Below are positions 1 to 6,108 of a DNA stretch of 6,463 nucleotides, in pieces. The stretch is from Candidatus Woesearchaeota archaeon (lineage in GTDB: Archaea; Nanobdellota; Nanobdellia; Woesearchaeales; GW2011-AR9): contig JACPIL010000020.1 of NCBI GenBank assembly GCA_016188105.1, positions 1 to 6,463 on the forward strand, read 5' to 3'. A model generated the notes under the pieces. The model made no database searches. It was not told the DNA's origin and worked only from the letters and a program-made list of their open reading frames with translations. Position 1 is the first letter of the stretch; the number at the start of each line of letters is the position of its first letter. The position numbers and the translations under genes were made by a program.

Positions 1-1
1 A

Positions 2-1297
2 AATTTCACGACCGGTAGCCCTAACATAACCGTTAATATCTCCGTAAAGAATAATACCCTTTTAGGGCCGGAACAAAAGTTTTCAGCTGGGTTATTTAAC
101 GTTACATTAATATTTGATAACGCTACTGGAAATGATTTCAAAATCTCTACTAAGTCAGCAAATATTTCCTCTTTGAAAAGTACTCAAAATGGAAATATAT
201 CTGCCGTATATGCTGATCCAACTGGTGCAGTATACTTCTGGACTAGTATTTCTCCAGATTCATTAGCTGAAGGATTACACACAGTAACTGTATACGCAAA
301 CCATACCACAAATAACATAACCGTCGGTTACAACAACACTCAAAGTATAACCTTCAGGGTTGATCGTACAGATCCAGTTGTGACTGTCAGCTGTGGCGGT
401 CCTTATGCTGAGGGTGCGACAGTAACGTGTACCTGTACTGCAACAGATGGTAATTCAGGAGTCCGAACCAAGGGCTTTAATGGTGGATCATCAACTACAG
501 AGACCTTCGCGGCTTCTGTAACTAAGACGTCTTCGGTGTGTACAGCTATTGATTATGCCAACAATGAGGTTACCGGAACAGGAACTTATTCATTGTCCTC
601 ATCATCGGGTGGCGGTAGCGGCGGTGGCGGCTCAGGTGGAGGAGTATCTTCAGGAGTTACAGGCCAGTTTGAGAAGAAAGTATGGTCTTCCATCAATGCA
701 GGAGAAACTGCAAGTGTTCCAGTTAAGAACGGTGTTGTAGGAGTAACTGAAGTAAGCTTCAGTGTTCCTGAAACTGTGCATGGCGCTTGGGTAGAAGTAC
801 GAAAGAAGGAAGCTTTACCAAGTTCTGTAGCGAGTTTCGAAGGGGATGTATATCGGAACTTGGAAATTGCTAAAGGCCCAGCTCTTAAGGATGAGTTAAT
901 TAAGGAGGCTACGGTCAAGTTTAAGGTTGAAAAAGCTTGGCTTGCAGAAAAGCAGTTGCCTAAGGAAAGTGTAGCTTTACATCACTACGCTGATGGTGCA
1001 TGGAAACAGTTGCCTACCCAAGTAGGCGAAGATGACGGCACCTATGTGCACTATACTGCATCAACTCCAGGATTCAGCTACTTCGTGATCGGTGAAAAGA
1101 TGACGACGGCAGCTTCCGCAGCAGAAACAGAAGCAGCACCTGCAGCAGAAGCAGCACCTGCAACTGAAGAAGCACCTGCAGCTGAAGAAGCGCCAGCTAT
1201 GGAAAAGAAAGGCCCAAGTACTGGTTTAATCCTTGCTTTAGTGGCAGCAGTAGTAGTCATCGCAGCAGTGGTAGCTTACCTTAGAAGGAGAAGGTAA
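2..1297 (+). CDS. PGF-pre-PGF domain surface protein, 3' part (5' end outside window)
   Basis: The frame is open from base 2 with no stop or convincing start, so this is the C-terminal 431 residues of a longer protein; the TTG at 173 is probably internal. Residues 1-140 are beta-rich, Ig-like surface repeat sequence, including the typical strand-and-boundary pattern SITFRVDRTDPVVTVS. Four Cys (131, 143, 145, 180) could form disulfides. Residues about 198-217 are a Gly/Ser linker. Residues about 218-366 match the archaeal PGF-pre-PGF domain, with the hallmarks VYRNLEI, VKFKVEKAWL, GAWKQLPT and YVHYTASTPGFSYFVIG. A Glu/Ala/Pro stalk follows (about 367-400). The protein ends in a hydrophobic segment of about 20 residues and four Arg, a membrane anchor with a cytoplasmic basic stop. 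The canonical PGF triplet expected before an archaeosortase anchor is absent; KKGPSTG stands there. The role is a cell-surface protein, possibly adhesive or S-layer associated; the ligand is unknown. Domain call is strong, function is not. Confidence 0.9.
   Translation, partial: NFTTGSPNITVNISVKNNTLLGPEQKFSAGLFNVTLIFDNATGNDFKISTKSANISSLKSTQNGNISAVYADPTGAVYFWTSISPDSLAEGLHTVTVYANHTTNNITVGYNNTQSITFRVDRTDPVVTVSCGGPYAEGATVTCTCTATDGNSGVRTKGFNGGSSTTETFAASVTKTSSVCTAIDYANNEVTGTGTYSLSSSSGGGSGGGGSGGGVSSGVTGQFEKKVWSSINAGETASVPVKNGVVGVTEVSFSVPETVHGAWVEVRKKEALPSSVASFEGDVYRNLEIAKGPALKDELIKEATVKFKVEKAWLAEKQLPKESVALHHYADGAWKQLPTQVGEDDGTYVHYTASTPGFSYFVIGEKMTTAASAAETEAAPAAEAAPATEEAPAAEEAPAMEKKGPSTGLILALVAAVVVIAAVVAYLRRRR
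595..652 (+). other. Gly/Ser flexible linker inside the surface protein
   Basis: The coding sequence gives a run of Ser followed by GGGSGGGGSGGG and then VSSG. It separates the Ig-like, cysteine-bearing part from the PGF-pre-PGF domain. Such low-complexity linkers between the extracellular repeats and the PGF-pre-PGF domain fit a flexible hinge. It is a protein feature, not a separate gene. Confidence 0.8.
1130..1201 (+). repeat. Four 18-nt repeats encoding a Glu/Ala/Pro stalk
   Basis: Four tandem, imperfect 18-base units encode EAAPAA, EAAPAT, EEAPAA and EEAPAM. They lie between the PGF-pre-PGF domain and the membrane anchor and probably form an extended, acidic spacer that lifts the protein from the membrane. 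The units are similar at DNA level, so repeat number could vary between strains. Confidence 0.75.
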
Positions 1298-1298
1298 A

Positions 1299-1326
1299 CC
1301 TTTCTTTTTTTTCTTCTTTTTATTTT
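1299..1326 (+). terminator. Oligo-T terminator of the surface protein gene
   Basis: Directly after the TAA stop comes a pyrimidine tract with runs of eight, and then five, T on the coding strand. No strong GC hairpin precedes it. Archaeal RNA polymerase terminates at such T-tracts, so this is the likely 3' end of the surface-protein transcript. Confidence 0.65.
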
Positions 1327-1359
1327 AGAATTATTTCATTTAATTTTAGGTTATTGCTG

Positions 1360-1375
1360 AAAATAATATTATTTT
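1360..1375. repeat. Perfect 16-bp AT palindrome between convergent genes
   Basis: AAAATAATATTATTTT is its own reverse complement. It sits in the 103-bp gap between two convergent genes and ends in T on both strands, so it could help transcription end from either side. AT-rich palindromes also arise by chance in such DNA, so the role is uncertain. Confidence 0.35.
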
Positions 1376-1400
1376 GAAAGAGTATTATTTTTCAATAAAA

Positions 1401-2627
1401 TCATTCTATTTTTAGTATTCTTTCAATTTCTTCTATTACTCTCTCCTGAAAATCAGTGACAGTCTCTCCTTCCTTTTTGGCAGTATTCAGAGCTTGCAGG
1501 AAAGTTTTGGTGATCTGCAATTCGGCTTCTTTTTCAAAAAAAGATTGCTGCTGCAGATGTTCTTTGATTACTTCTTCTTCTACGTTTTCTGGGAGCGAAG
1601 CAGCAATAGTGACTTCGTCAAATTCTGGAGAAAGAAGATGAGTAGTATTTTTCATAATCAGATAAGCTCCTTGGGCATAGAGCTGGTTAAAGATGTTTTT
1701 GTAGTTTATGTCAGAGGCTTTCCCACTCGAAAGCGTACCAGAGAGACGTAAGGTAATGAGGGTGTTGCTTACATTCTGATTAGCAAAATTATTCAGTATT
1801 TCAAAAGTGATTACTTCAGGTGATTTATTGCTGCAGTTAAGTGAAAAAGCAAGATGTTCGATCACTTTGAGCGGAATTTGTTCCACAATTTGCTGATTGT
1901 TTTCTACAGTAATAAGATAATAACCGCCATGACTATACTTTTCCACTTCGGCAAAGTTGTTGGGAAATAGTGCTCCCGGATAAGTTAATGTTCCATATCC
2001 CCCCAATTCTATTTTTGTAGGATGATGGATATGGCCGCCGGCATAATAGTTGAATTTTTTAGGAAGTAATGAAGCTGGCTGTGATTCAATTTTTTCCATA
2101 TGTTTTGGTTTCATTTCTGAAAGAGTAGTATGAAACATGAAAATTTTGTAGCCAGGTTCTTGTTCTAAATTATGAAGATGCAGGTTTTGATAATAACTTT
2201 TATCCAGTTGTCCTTTGCGGCCCAGTATGCCAGTAATCTTCGCTCCTGTTTTTGGATCGATGGTAAATGAAAGATGTAACTCTTTGGTATCTGGATGAAC
2301 TTTTCCATGGCAGACATTTTTTAATAATCCAGCATTTTCGAGGACATCAACCATAGTTTTTCCTGACGGCGAAAAGTCATGCGAACCGGCAATGACATAG
2401 AGGGGAATATCTTTATCTTTCAATTCTTTCATTTTTTTGGTGACTATTTTGAGGGTGTCTAATGAAGGAAGGGAAGTGTTGAAAATATCGCCCGCAAAAA
2501 GAATGAAATCAACCTTTTTTTCTATGCACTGGTCAATGGCAGTAAGAAATGCTTTGGTGGAAAGGTCACGCATTTTTGCTTCCTTCCAAGAGCCGAGATG
2601 CAAGTCTGCGAGATGAGCATATTTCAT
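1401..2627 (-). CDS. Mre11/SbcD-like DNA repair exonuclease (metallophosphoesterase)
   Basis: 408 residues, a normal length for archaeal Mre11. The calcineurin-like phosphoesterase motifs appear in order: DLH (Asp8, His10), GDIFN (Asp47), GSHD (82-84, with catalytic-type His83), His166 in FMFHTT, and GGHIHH (His199, His201). These bind two metal ions, usually Mn, in the nuclease site that trims DNA ends in double-strand break repair with the ATPase Rad50. Motif III is normally GNHD; here Ser replaces the metal-binding Asn. Residues about 250-345 fit the capping region. The charged helical C-terminus (about 345-408) could be the Rad50-binding part. No rad50, herA or nurA is adjacent, although these often form an operon with mre11 in archaea; the flanking genes point away or converge. 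The ATG is the first possible start after an in-frame stop, and a TATA-like box lies 27-28 nt before it. It could also be a relative with another phosphodiester substrate, but the DNA repair call is favoured. Confidence 0.88.
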   Translation of the reverse strand: MKYAHLADLHLGSWKEAKMRDLSTKAFLTAIDQCIEKKVDFILFAGDIFNTSLPSLDTLKIVTKKMKELKDKDIPLYVIAGSHDFSPSGKTMVDVLENAGLLKNVCHGKVHPDTKELHLSFTIDPKTGAKITGILGRKGQLDKSYYQNLHLHNLEQEPGYKIFMFHTTLSEMKPKHMEKIESQPASLLPKKFNYYAGGHIHHPTKIELGGYGTLTYPGALFPNNFAEVEKYSHGGYYLITVENNQQIVEQIPLKVIEHLAFSLNCSNKSPEVITFEILNNFANQNVSNTLITLRLSGTLSSGKASDINYKNIFNQLYAQGAYLIMKNTTHLLSPEFDEVTIAASLPENVEEEVIKEHLQQQSFFEKEAELQITKTFLQALNTAKKEGETVTDFQERVIEEIERILKIE

Positions 2628-2650
2628 TAGGAGTTTCGGGAAATACGAAG

Positions 2651-2658
2651 TTTATATG
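2651..2658 (-). promoter_or_regulatory. TATA box of the mre11-like gene
   Basis: CATATAAA on the minus strand is centred about 27-28 nt before the ATG at 2627. Archaeal TATA boxes usually lie 25-30 nt before the transcription start, so transcription should begin at or next to the ATG. No Shine-Dalgarno sequence precedes the ATG, which agrees with a leaderless mRNA. Confidence 0.55.
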
Positions 2659-2695
2659 GATTATTGTGTTGGATTAAATTTGATGGAGAACATTG

Positions 2696-2701
2696 TATAT
2701 A
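2696..2701 (+). promoter_or_regulatory. TATA box of the metallopeptidase gene
   Basis: TATATA is centred about 30 nt before the ATG at 2729. The intervening bases are AT-rich and hold no Shine-Dalgarno site, so the transcript is probably leaderless or has a leader of only a few bases. A second weaker TATA-like stretch lies at 2706-2712 and is too close to the ATG to be preferred. Together with the box at 2651-2658 it makes a divergent promoter region of about 100 bp. Confidence 0.45.
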
Positions 2702-2728
2702 GAAACATATAATTAATTTTAATAAGAT

Positions 2729-3970
2729 ATGCTTTATCGTTCAATTGTGGTTGAAGGGTTTTCTCAAAAATCCCTAAAGAGGGGAGTAAAAAGAGCATTA
2801 CAAGTAATTCTAGGCCTCCATCTTGTTACCCAAGCTGATTATTGCTTGCGAGGCACTCCACATACTGCGCAGCGGGCAGTATTTGAGCGCGAATTTGATT
2901 TTTCTATCCAGGGCTTTCCAAAAGACGTAGAACAAAATGAGGGAAAAGTTTCCAGGATTGCTAACGTAGCCCAAAAAGAGAAGTTGGAGAAACCATTTGA
3001 TTTATCGGCAATAAGGATTAGCTCCAAGAATTATTTTGAGAAATCACTCTTTGGACAGCTTGAACATATTGTGGTCAGTGGTGGAGAAGCGTATAGTGGT
3101 ATAAATTATCCTTTTGTGGGCAGGATCTACATCAATAATGATTCTGTTTATTCTTCTACTATACATCATGAGATTAAACACGCTAAAACTGATGAGCTTA
3201 TTTTCAGTAACCCAGAATTTGAAGAACGTTGGCGGGCTTTAACTGTCGATCAGGAAGGAGAATCACTCTATCTTGGTTATCCAAGCTGGGTCTTACCTAA
3301 AGTAAGAGTGGTGGGAAAATTTTTTCCACGAAAAGAAGTAAGAGATTATGAAAAAAACGGCTTTGTCAGTCCATATGCAGCGTTAGGTTTTTATGAAGAT
3401 GTGGCTGAAACCTGTGAAGAAGCTGAAGCTTCCTCGGATAAGTTTGCAAAATGGCTTTATGCTGAGAAGAACGAGAAGATTATTGCGAAGATTGATCTTG
3501 CCCAAGAATATCAATTAATTCCTAAAGAATTTTCTGAATATGTAGCGGTACGTAAAAGTTTCAAAGAAAAAGATCTGTTAGAAGAAAAGATTGAAGTAAA
3601 GAAAGAAGAGTTGGAAGATAAAGTAGGAATATTATTAGAGGAGAGCGCTGCTTTTTTAGCTGAGCATCCTGATAGTGTTTATGAAATAAACCTTAGGAAA
3701 AGGAGAGGGAGATTGCTGGAAAAGGAAGAAAATTATGAAGATGCCATCCGCGAGTATAAATTAGGATTGATTGCCAAGTTCAAAGATCATGATGATTACC
3801 CTGACCTACTTTCAGATATTGCTGATTGCCATAAGAAGTTAGGTAATTCTGAAAAAGTTTCTTTGTACCTGCGCGCGAAAGAAAAATACGATCAAGGCTG
3901 GAAAGCAAATGATGTTCATATTGCAGTGTACGGAGTGAATGATTTTCTTAGGGAGAATGGCGGGTTTTGA
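2729..3970 (+). CDS. HEXXH zinc metallopeptidase-like protein with TPR-like C-terminus
   Basis: 413 residues; I do not recognise a named family. The zinc-protease signature HEIKH lies at 147-151, preceded by the hydrophobic stretch typical of the active-site helix. Downstream, PYAALGFYEDVAETCEEA (215-232) resembles the ExxxE-type motif that gives the third zinc ligand in gluzincin-like peptidases, with Glu223 or Glu227 as candidates. An N-terminal basic region (residues 15-22) followed by ALQVILGLHL and VTQA could be a Sec signal peptide cleaved near residue 36; this is weak. Residues about 275-310 are charged and likely coiled coil. Residues about 313-390 look like two or three TPR-type helix pairs (for example YEDAIREYKLGL and LSDIADCHKKLGN), suggesting a protein-binding end. 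The start is fixed by an in-frame stop two codons upstream. The gene runs to within one base of glmS, tail to tail, so its transcript must end inside glmS antisense. The substrate is unknown. Confidence 0.75.
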   Translation: MLYRSIVVEGFSQKSLKRGVKRALQVILGLHLVTQADYCLRGTPHTAQRAVFEREFDFSIQGFPKDVEQNEGKVSRIANVAQKEKLEKPFDLSAIRISSKNYFEKSLFGQLEHIVVSGGEAYSGINYPFVGRIYINNDSVYSSTIHHEIKHAKTDELIFSNPEFEERWRALTVDQEGESLYLGYPSWVLPKVRVVGKFFPRKEVRDYEKNGFVSPYAALGFYEDVAETCEEAEASSDKFAKWLYAEKNEKIIAKIDLAQEYQLIPKEFSEYVAVRKSFKEKDLLEEKIEVKKEELEDKVGILLEESAAFLAEHPDSVYEINLRKRRGRLLEKEENYEDAIREYKLGLIAKFKDHDDYPDLLSDIADCHKKLGNSEKVSLYLRAKEKYDQGWKANDVHIAVYGVNDFLRENGGF

Positions 3971-3971
3971 T

Positions 3972-5717
3972 TTATTCTACGGTAACACTTTTAGCTAAAT
4001 TCCTCGGCTTATCCACGTCGCATTCTTTCATGTCAGCAATATAATAGGCAAACAACTGCAGCGGAATGGTGCACAATAGCGGATAGAATATCTCCTCAAC
4101 TTTGGGAATGTAAATGACATCGTTGCTCACGTTCTTGATCTCTTCATCCCCTTCCGTAGCGATGGTAATTATTTTTCCTTCCCTAGCTTTGATCTCTTCG
4201 ATGTTGCTGAAGGTTTTTGCATAGACTGAATCTTTCGGACAGATGGCCAAGGTAGGCATCTCTTCCGATACTAGCGCGATAGGGCCGTGTTTCAATTCGC
4301 CGGCAGGGTAGGCTTCGGCATGGATGTAGGAAATTTCTTTCAGTTTTAATGCGCCTTCCAGAGCAAGAGGAAAGTTTCTATTTCTGCCGATATAGAGAAA
4401 GTTTTGGTATAAGTAATATTTCTGCGCTAAGGTTTTGATCTCTTCGTGTTTGGCTAAAGCTTCTTTGATTTTTGATTCTATTTCTGTTCCTTGGCCATTG
4501 AATTCTTTTCCTGCAAGATGAAAAGCTAGTTTATACATGATTATCAATTGAGAAATAAATGCTTTGGTAGAAGCAACCCCAATTTCTGGACCAGCACGGG
4601 TGTAAATACGTTCATCAACTTCTCTAGCGATGGTGCTATCTACGACGTTAATAATCCCTAATGTTTTTGCGCCTTTTTCTTTTGCTAATCTGACTGCAGC
4701 AAGAGTATCAGCAGTCTCTCCGCTTTGGGAGATGACGATAACTAAGTCATCTTTGCCGAGAAGCGGTTCTTTGTATCTGAATTCAGACGCGATTTCGTAT
4801 ATAACTGGGATCCTGGCTACCTCTTCGATGATATATTTTCCAACTAATCCTGCATAGCTGGCGGTGCCGCAGGCTACTACGATGATGCGTGAGAAGTTTT
4901 TGCTTACATTGATCGGCACTCTCAACGTTTCGCGGATTACTTCTGGCTGTTCGAAGATTTCCTTGAGCATGAAATGCTTGTAACCTTGTTTCTGCGCTTT
5001 TTCTAAAGTCCAGTTGACTTCGCGCACATCTAACGGTTCTTCTTGGCCTTGAAAATTGAATACTTCTACGTTGTCTTTGGTTATTCGAGCAATCTGGAAG
5101 TCGTTCAGATAAATAACATCTCTAGTATAAGCAATAATGGCAGAAACATCGGAAGCAAAAAAGTTTTCTTGTTTTCCTAATCCGATAACTAAAGGGCTTC
5201 CGTTTCTGGCGCCAACGATCTCTTCGGTATCATTTTTGATAACGCAGAAAGCATAAGCTCCTTGCAATTTTTTAATTGTTTTCAGGACTGCTTCCTTGAG
5301 ATTAGAGTTTTCTTGGTAATTTTTAGCGATCAGATGAACAATCACTTCAGAATCGGTATCTGAAGAGAACTGTACTCCTTGATTACGCAATTCTTCTTTC
5401 AATTCTAGATAATTCTCGATGATGCCGTTGTGCACTACTGCAAATTGATTGGATTGGTCGGTGAAAGGATGAGCATTTCTGTCGGAAGGTGCGCCGTGGG
5501 TGCTCCAGCGGGTATGCGAAATACCGATTGTTCCGGAAAGTTTTGCCAATGATTTGAGATTCTCTACCCGGCCTTTTTTCTTATTGATATGGATATTGCC
5601 GTTAGAAATAATAGCGACTCCTGCAGAATCATATCCCCGGTATTCTAAACATTCTAATCCCGAGATAAGGATATCGTTTGCCTCTTTTTCACCAATATAG
5701 CCTATTATGCCGCACAT
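3972..5717 (-). CDS. glmS: Glutamine-fructose-6-phosphate aminotransferase (isomerizing)
   Basis: 581 residues, slightly shorter than the usual 600-610; the linker between the glutaminase and first SIS domain is reduced. GlmS converts fructose-6-phosphate and glutamine to glucosamine-6-phosphate and glutamate, the first step to UDP-GlcNAc for cell-surface glycans. The N-terminal Ntn-type glutaminase domain (about 1-225) begins with Cys2, the nucleophile exposed after Met removal, and shows EYRGYDSAG (25-33), HTRWSTHG (68-75), NGIIEN (97-102) and DTDSEV (120-125). The isomerase part has two SIS domains (about 275-400 and 435-560) with ACGTASYAG (282-290), SQSGETADTL (330-339) and EIGVASTKAF (378-387). 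The segment EGALKLKEISYIHAEAYPAG (454-473) and the C-terminus KPRNLAKSVTVE are family hallmarks. All catalytic motifs seem intact. The start is fixed by Cys2 and an in-frame stop just upstream. No glmM or glmU is adjacent, and no glmS ribozyme is visible upstream. Confidence 0.97.
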   Translation of the reverse strand: MCGIIGYIGEKEANDILISGLECLEYRGYDSAGVAIISNGNIHINKKKGRVENLKSLAKLSGTIGISHTRWSTHGAPSDRNAHPFTDQSNQFAVVHNGIIENYLELKEELRNQGVQFSSDTDSEVIVHLIAKNYQENSNLKEAVLKTIKKLQGAYAFCVIKNDTEEIVGARNGSPLVIGLGKQENFFASDVSAIIAYTRDVIYLNDFQIARITKDNVEVFNFQGQEEPLDVREVNWTLEKAQKQGYKHFMLKEIFEQPEVIRETLRVPINVSKNFSRIIVVACGTASYAGLVGKYIIEEVARIPVIYEIASEFRYKEPLLGKDDLVIVISQSGETADTLAAVRLAKEKGAKTLGIINVVDSTIAREVDERIYTRAGPEIGVASTKAFISQLIIMYKLAFHLAGKEFNGQGTEIESKIKEALAKHEEIKTLAQKYYLYQNFLYIGRNRNFPLALEGALKLKEISYIHAEAYPAGELKHGPIALVSEEMPTLAICPKDSVYAKTFSNIEEIKAREGKIITIATEGDEEIKNVSNDVIYIPKVEEIFYPLLCTIPLQLFAYYIADMKECDVDKPRNLAKSVTVE

Positions 5718-5723
5718 CTTATG

Positions 5724-5730
5724 TCACTCC
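5724..5730 (-). promoter_or_regulatory. Shine-Dalgarno site of glmS
   Basis: GGAGTGA on the minus strand ends 6 bases before the glmS ATG, a good match and spacing for the archaeal anti-Shine-Dalgarno sequence. It is the only clear ribosome binding site among the genes here. It competes with the reading that the TATA-like box at 5740-5748 gives a leaderless transcript; if that box is used, the site would be upstream of the mRNA and unused. Confidence 0.5.
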
Positions 5731-5737
5731 TATTTTT

Positions 5738-5750
5738 AGCTTTAAAAGCT
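5738..5750 (-). promoter_or_regulatory. TATA-like box of glmS within a 13-bp palindrome
   Basis: CTTTTAAAG on the minus strand (5740-5748) is centred 27 nt before the ATG, nearly the same sequence and the same distance as CTTATAAAG before the small ORF at 5799-5975. It lies in a 13-bp inverted repeat with arms AGCTTT and AAAGCT around one base, which could also be an operator. Its use as TATA box would make glmS mRNA leaderless despite the Shine-Dalgarno-like site. Confidence 0.4.
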
Positions 5751-5790
5751 TGTGAATTCTGAGTAGGGAAGAAAAATTGTTTTGGTGACG

Positions 5791-5810
5791 AAAAAAAGTT
5801 ATCTTTTTTT
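5791..5810 (-). terminator. Hairpin/oligo-T terminator overlapping the small ORF stop
   Basis: On the minus strand AAAAAAAG, a four-base loop ATAA, and CTTTTTTT form an 8-bp stem. The stop codon TAA of the small ORF is in the loop and the T-tract ends the stem. The layout combines a weak A-T hairpin with the oligo-T tract that archaeal RNA polymerase stops at. It separates the small ORF from the glmS promoter. Confidence 0.55.
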
Positions 5811-5975
5811 TCTATGTTCACAATATCCGCTAACCGAGCATTGATCACAGTGCTGTCCGATGATCTCACAATGTTCCTTAATTCTATTTTTGATATAATT
5901 TTGAATGGTTTTATTATCTTTATCTAATTTTTTAGAAACAGGATTTCCATAATTCGATTTGCTCTTAGCTGGCAT
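5799..5975 (-). CDS. Small Cys-rich protein, possible metal binding (58 aa)
   Basis: ATG to TAA gives 58 residues: a basic, polar N-terminal half and a compact C-terminal motif, CEIIGQHCDQCSVSGYCEH. Its spacing is Cys36-x6-Cys43-x2-Cys46-x5-Cys52-x-His54, with His35 and His42 nearby; four Cys so spaced could bind zinc or an Fe-S cluster. The protein ends RKKR. I do not recognise a family. Support for a real gene: it is the largest unexplained frame in a 391-base gap, the ATG is the first start after an in-frame stop, CTTATAAAG lies exactly 27 nt upstream, and an oligo-T hairpin begins at the stop. There is no Shine-Dalgarno site, as expected for a leaderless gene. It follows the CGFS glutaredoxin on the same strand but seems to have its own promoter. 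Function is unknown; a small zinc-binding regulator or an Fe-S protein are possibilities only. Confidence 0.7.
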   Translation of the reverse strand: MPAKSKSNYGNPVSKKLDKDNKTIQNYIKNRIKEHCEIIGQHCDQCSVSGYCEHRKKR

Positions 5976-5997
5976 AAAATAGGTATTTTAACATACA

Positions 5998-6006
5998 CTT
6001 TATAAG
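5998..6006 (-). promoter_or_regulatory. TATA box of the small Cys-rich gene
   Basis: CTTATAAAG on the minus strand is a near-ideal archaeal TATA box, centred 27 nt before the ATG at 5975. This predicts a transcript that begins at the start codon. It is the best promoter match in the window and the main reason to believe the small ORF. Confidence 0.65.
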
Positions 6007-6010
6007 ATTA

Positions 6011-6030
6011 TTGATAAAAAATAAAAAAAA
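6011..6030 (-). terminator. Oligo-T terminator downstream of the glutaredoxin gene
   Basis: The minus strand carries runs of nine and six T separated by one A, about 80 bases after the glutaredoxin stop. This is a typical archaeal T-tract terminator. It lies just before the TATA box of the small ORF, so the two genes are probably separate transcription units. Confidence 0.55.
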
Positions 6031-6108
6031 AGCATATAGTTTATCTAAATTAGCCTAAGACGAGGATTTAGCACGTTTTTTAACTTCGGATAGCCGATTC
6101 TTCATAAC

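Noticed and set aside
173..175. TTG as the start codon of the surface protein gene
   Set aside because: The same frame stays open to the left edge and encodes matching Asn/Thr-rich surface sequence, so the TTG is internal and the gene is cut by the window.
586..918. 110-residue minus-strand frame inside the surface protein gene
   Set aside because: It is a shadow: Pro-rich sequence from the antisense of the Gly/Ser linker, with no recognisable domain.
4630..4857. 75-residue plus-strand frame inside glmS
   Set aside because: It is antisense to the well-conserved SIS domain of GlmS and has no promoter or domain features.
5718..5798. Possible glmS ribozyme or riboswitch leader
   Set aside because: The region is too short and AT-rich, has no conserved core or pseudoknot that I can see, and the TATA box 27 nt from the ATG leaves no room for a structured leader.
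6055..6105. A 16-codon ORF on the minus strand just after the glutaredoxin stop
   Set aside because: It is very short and basic, with no clear ribosome binding site or own promoter; nothing distinguishes it from a chance frame in the 3' untranslated region.
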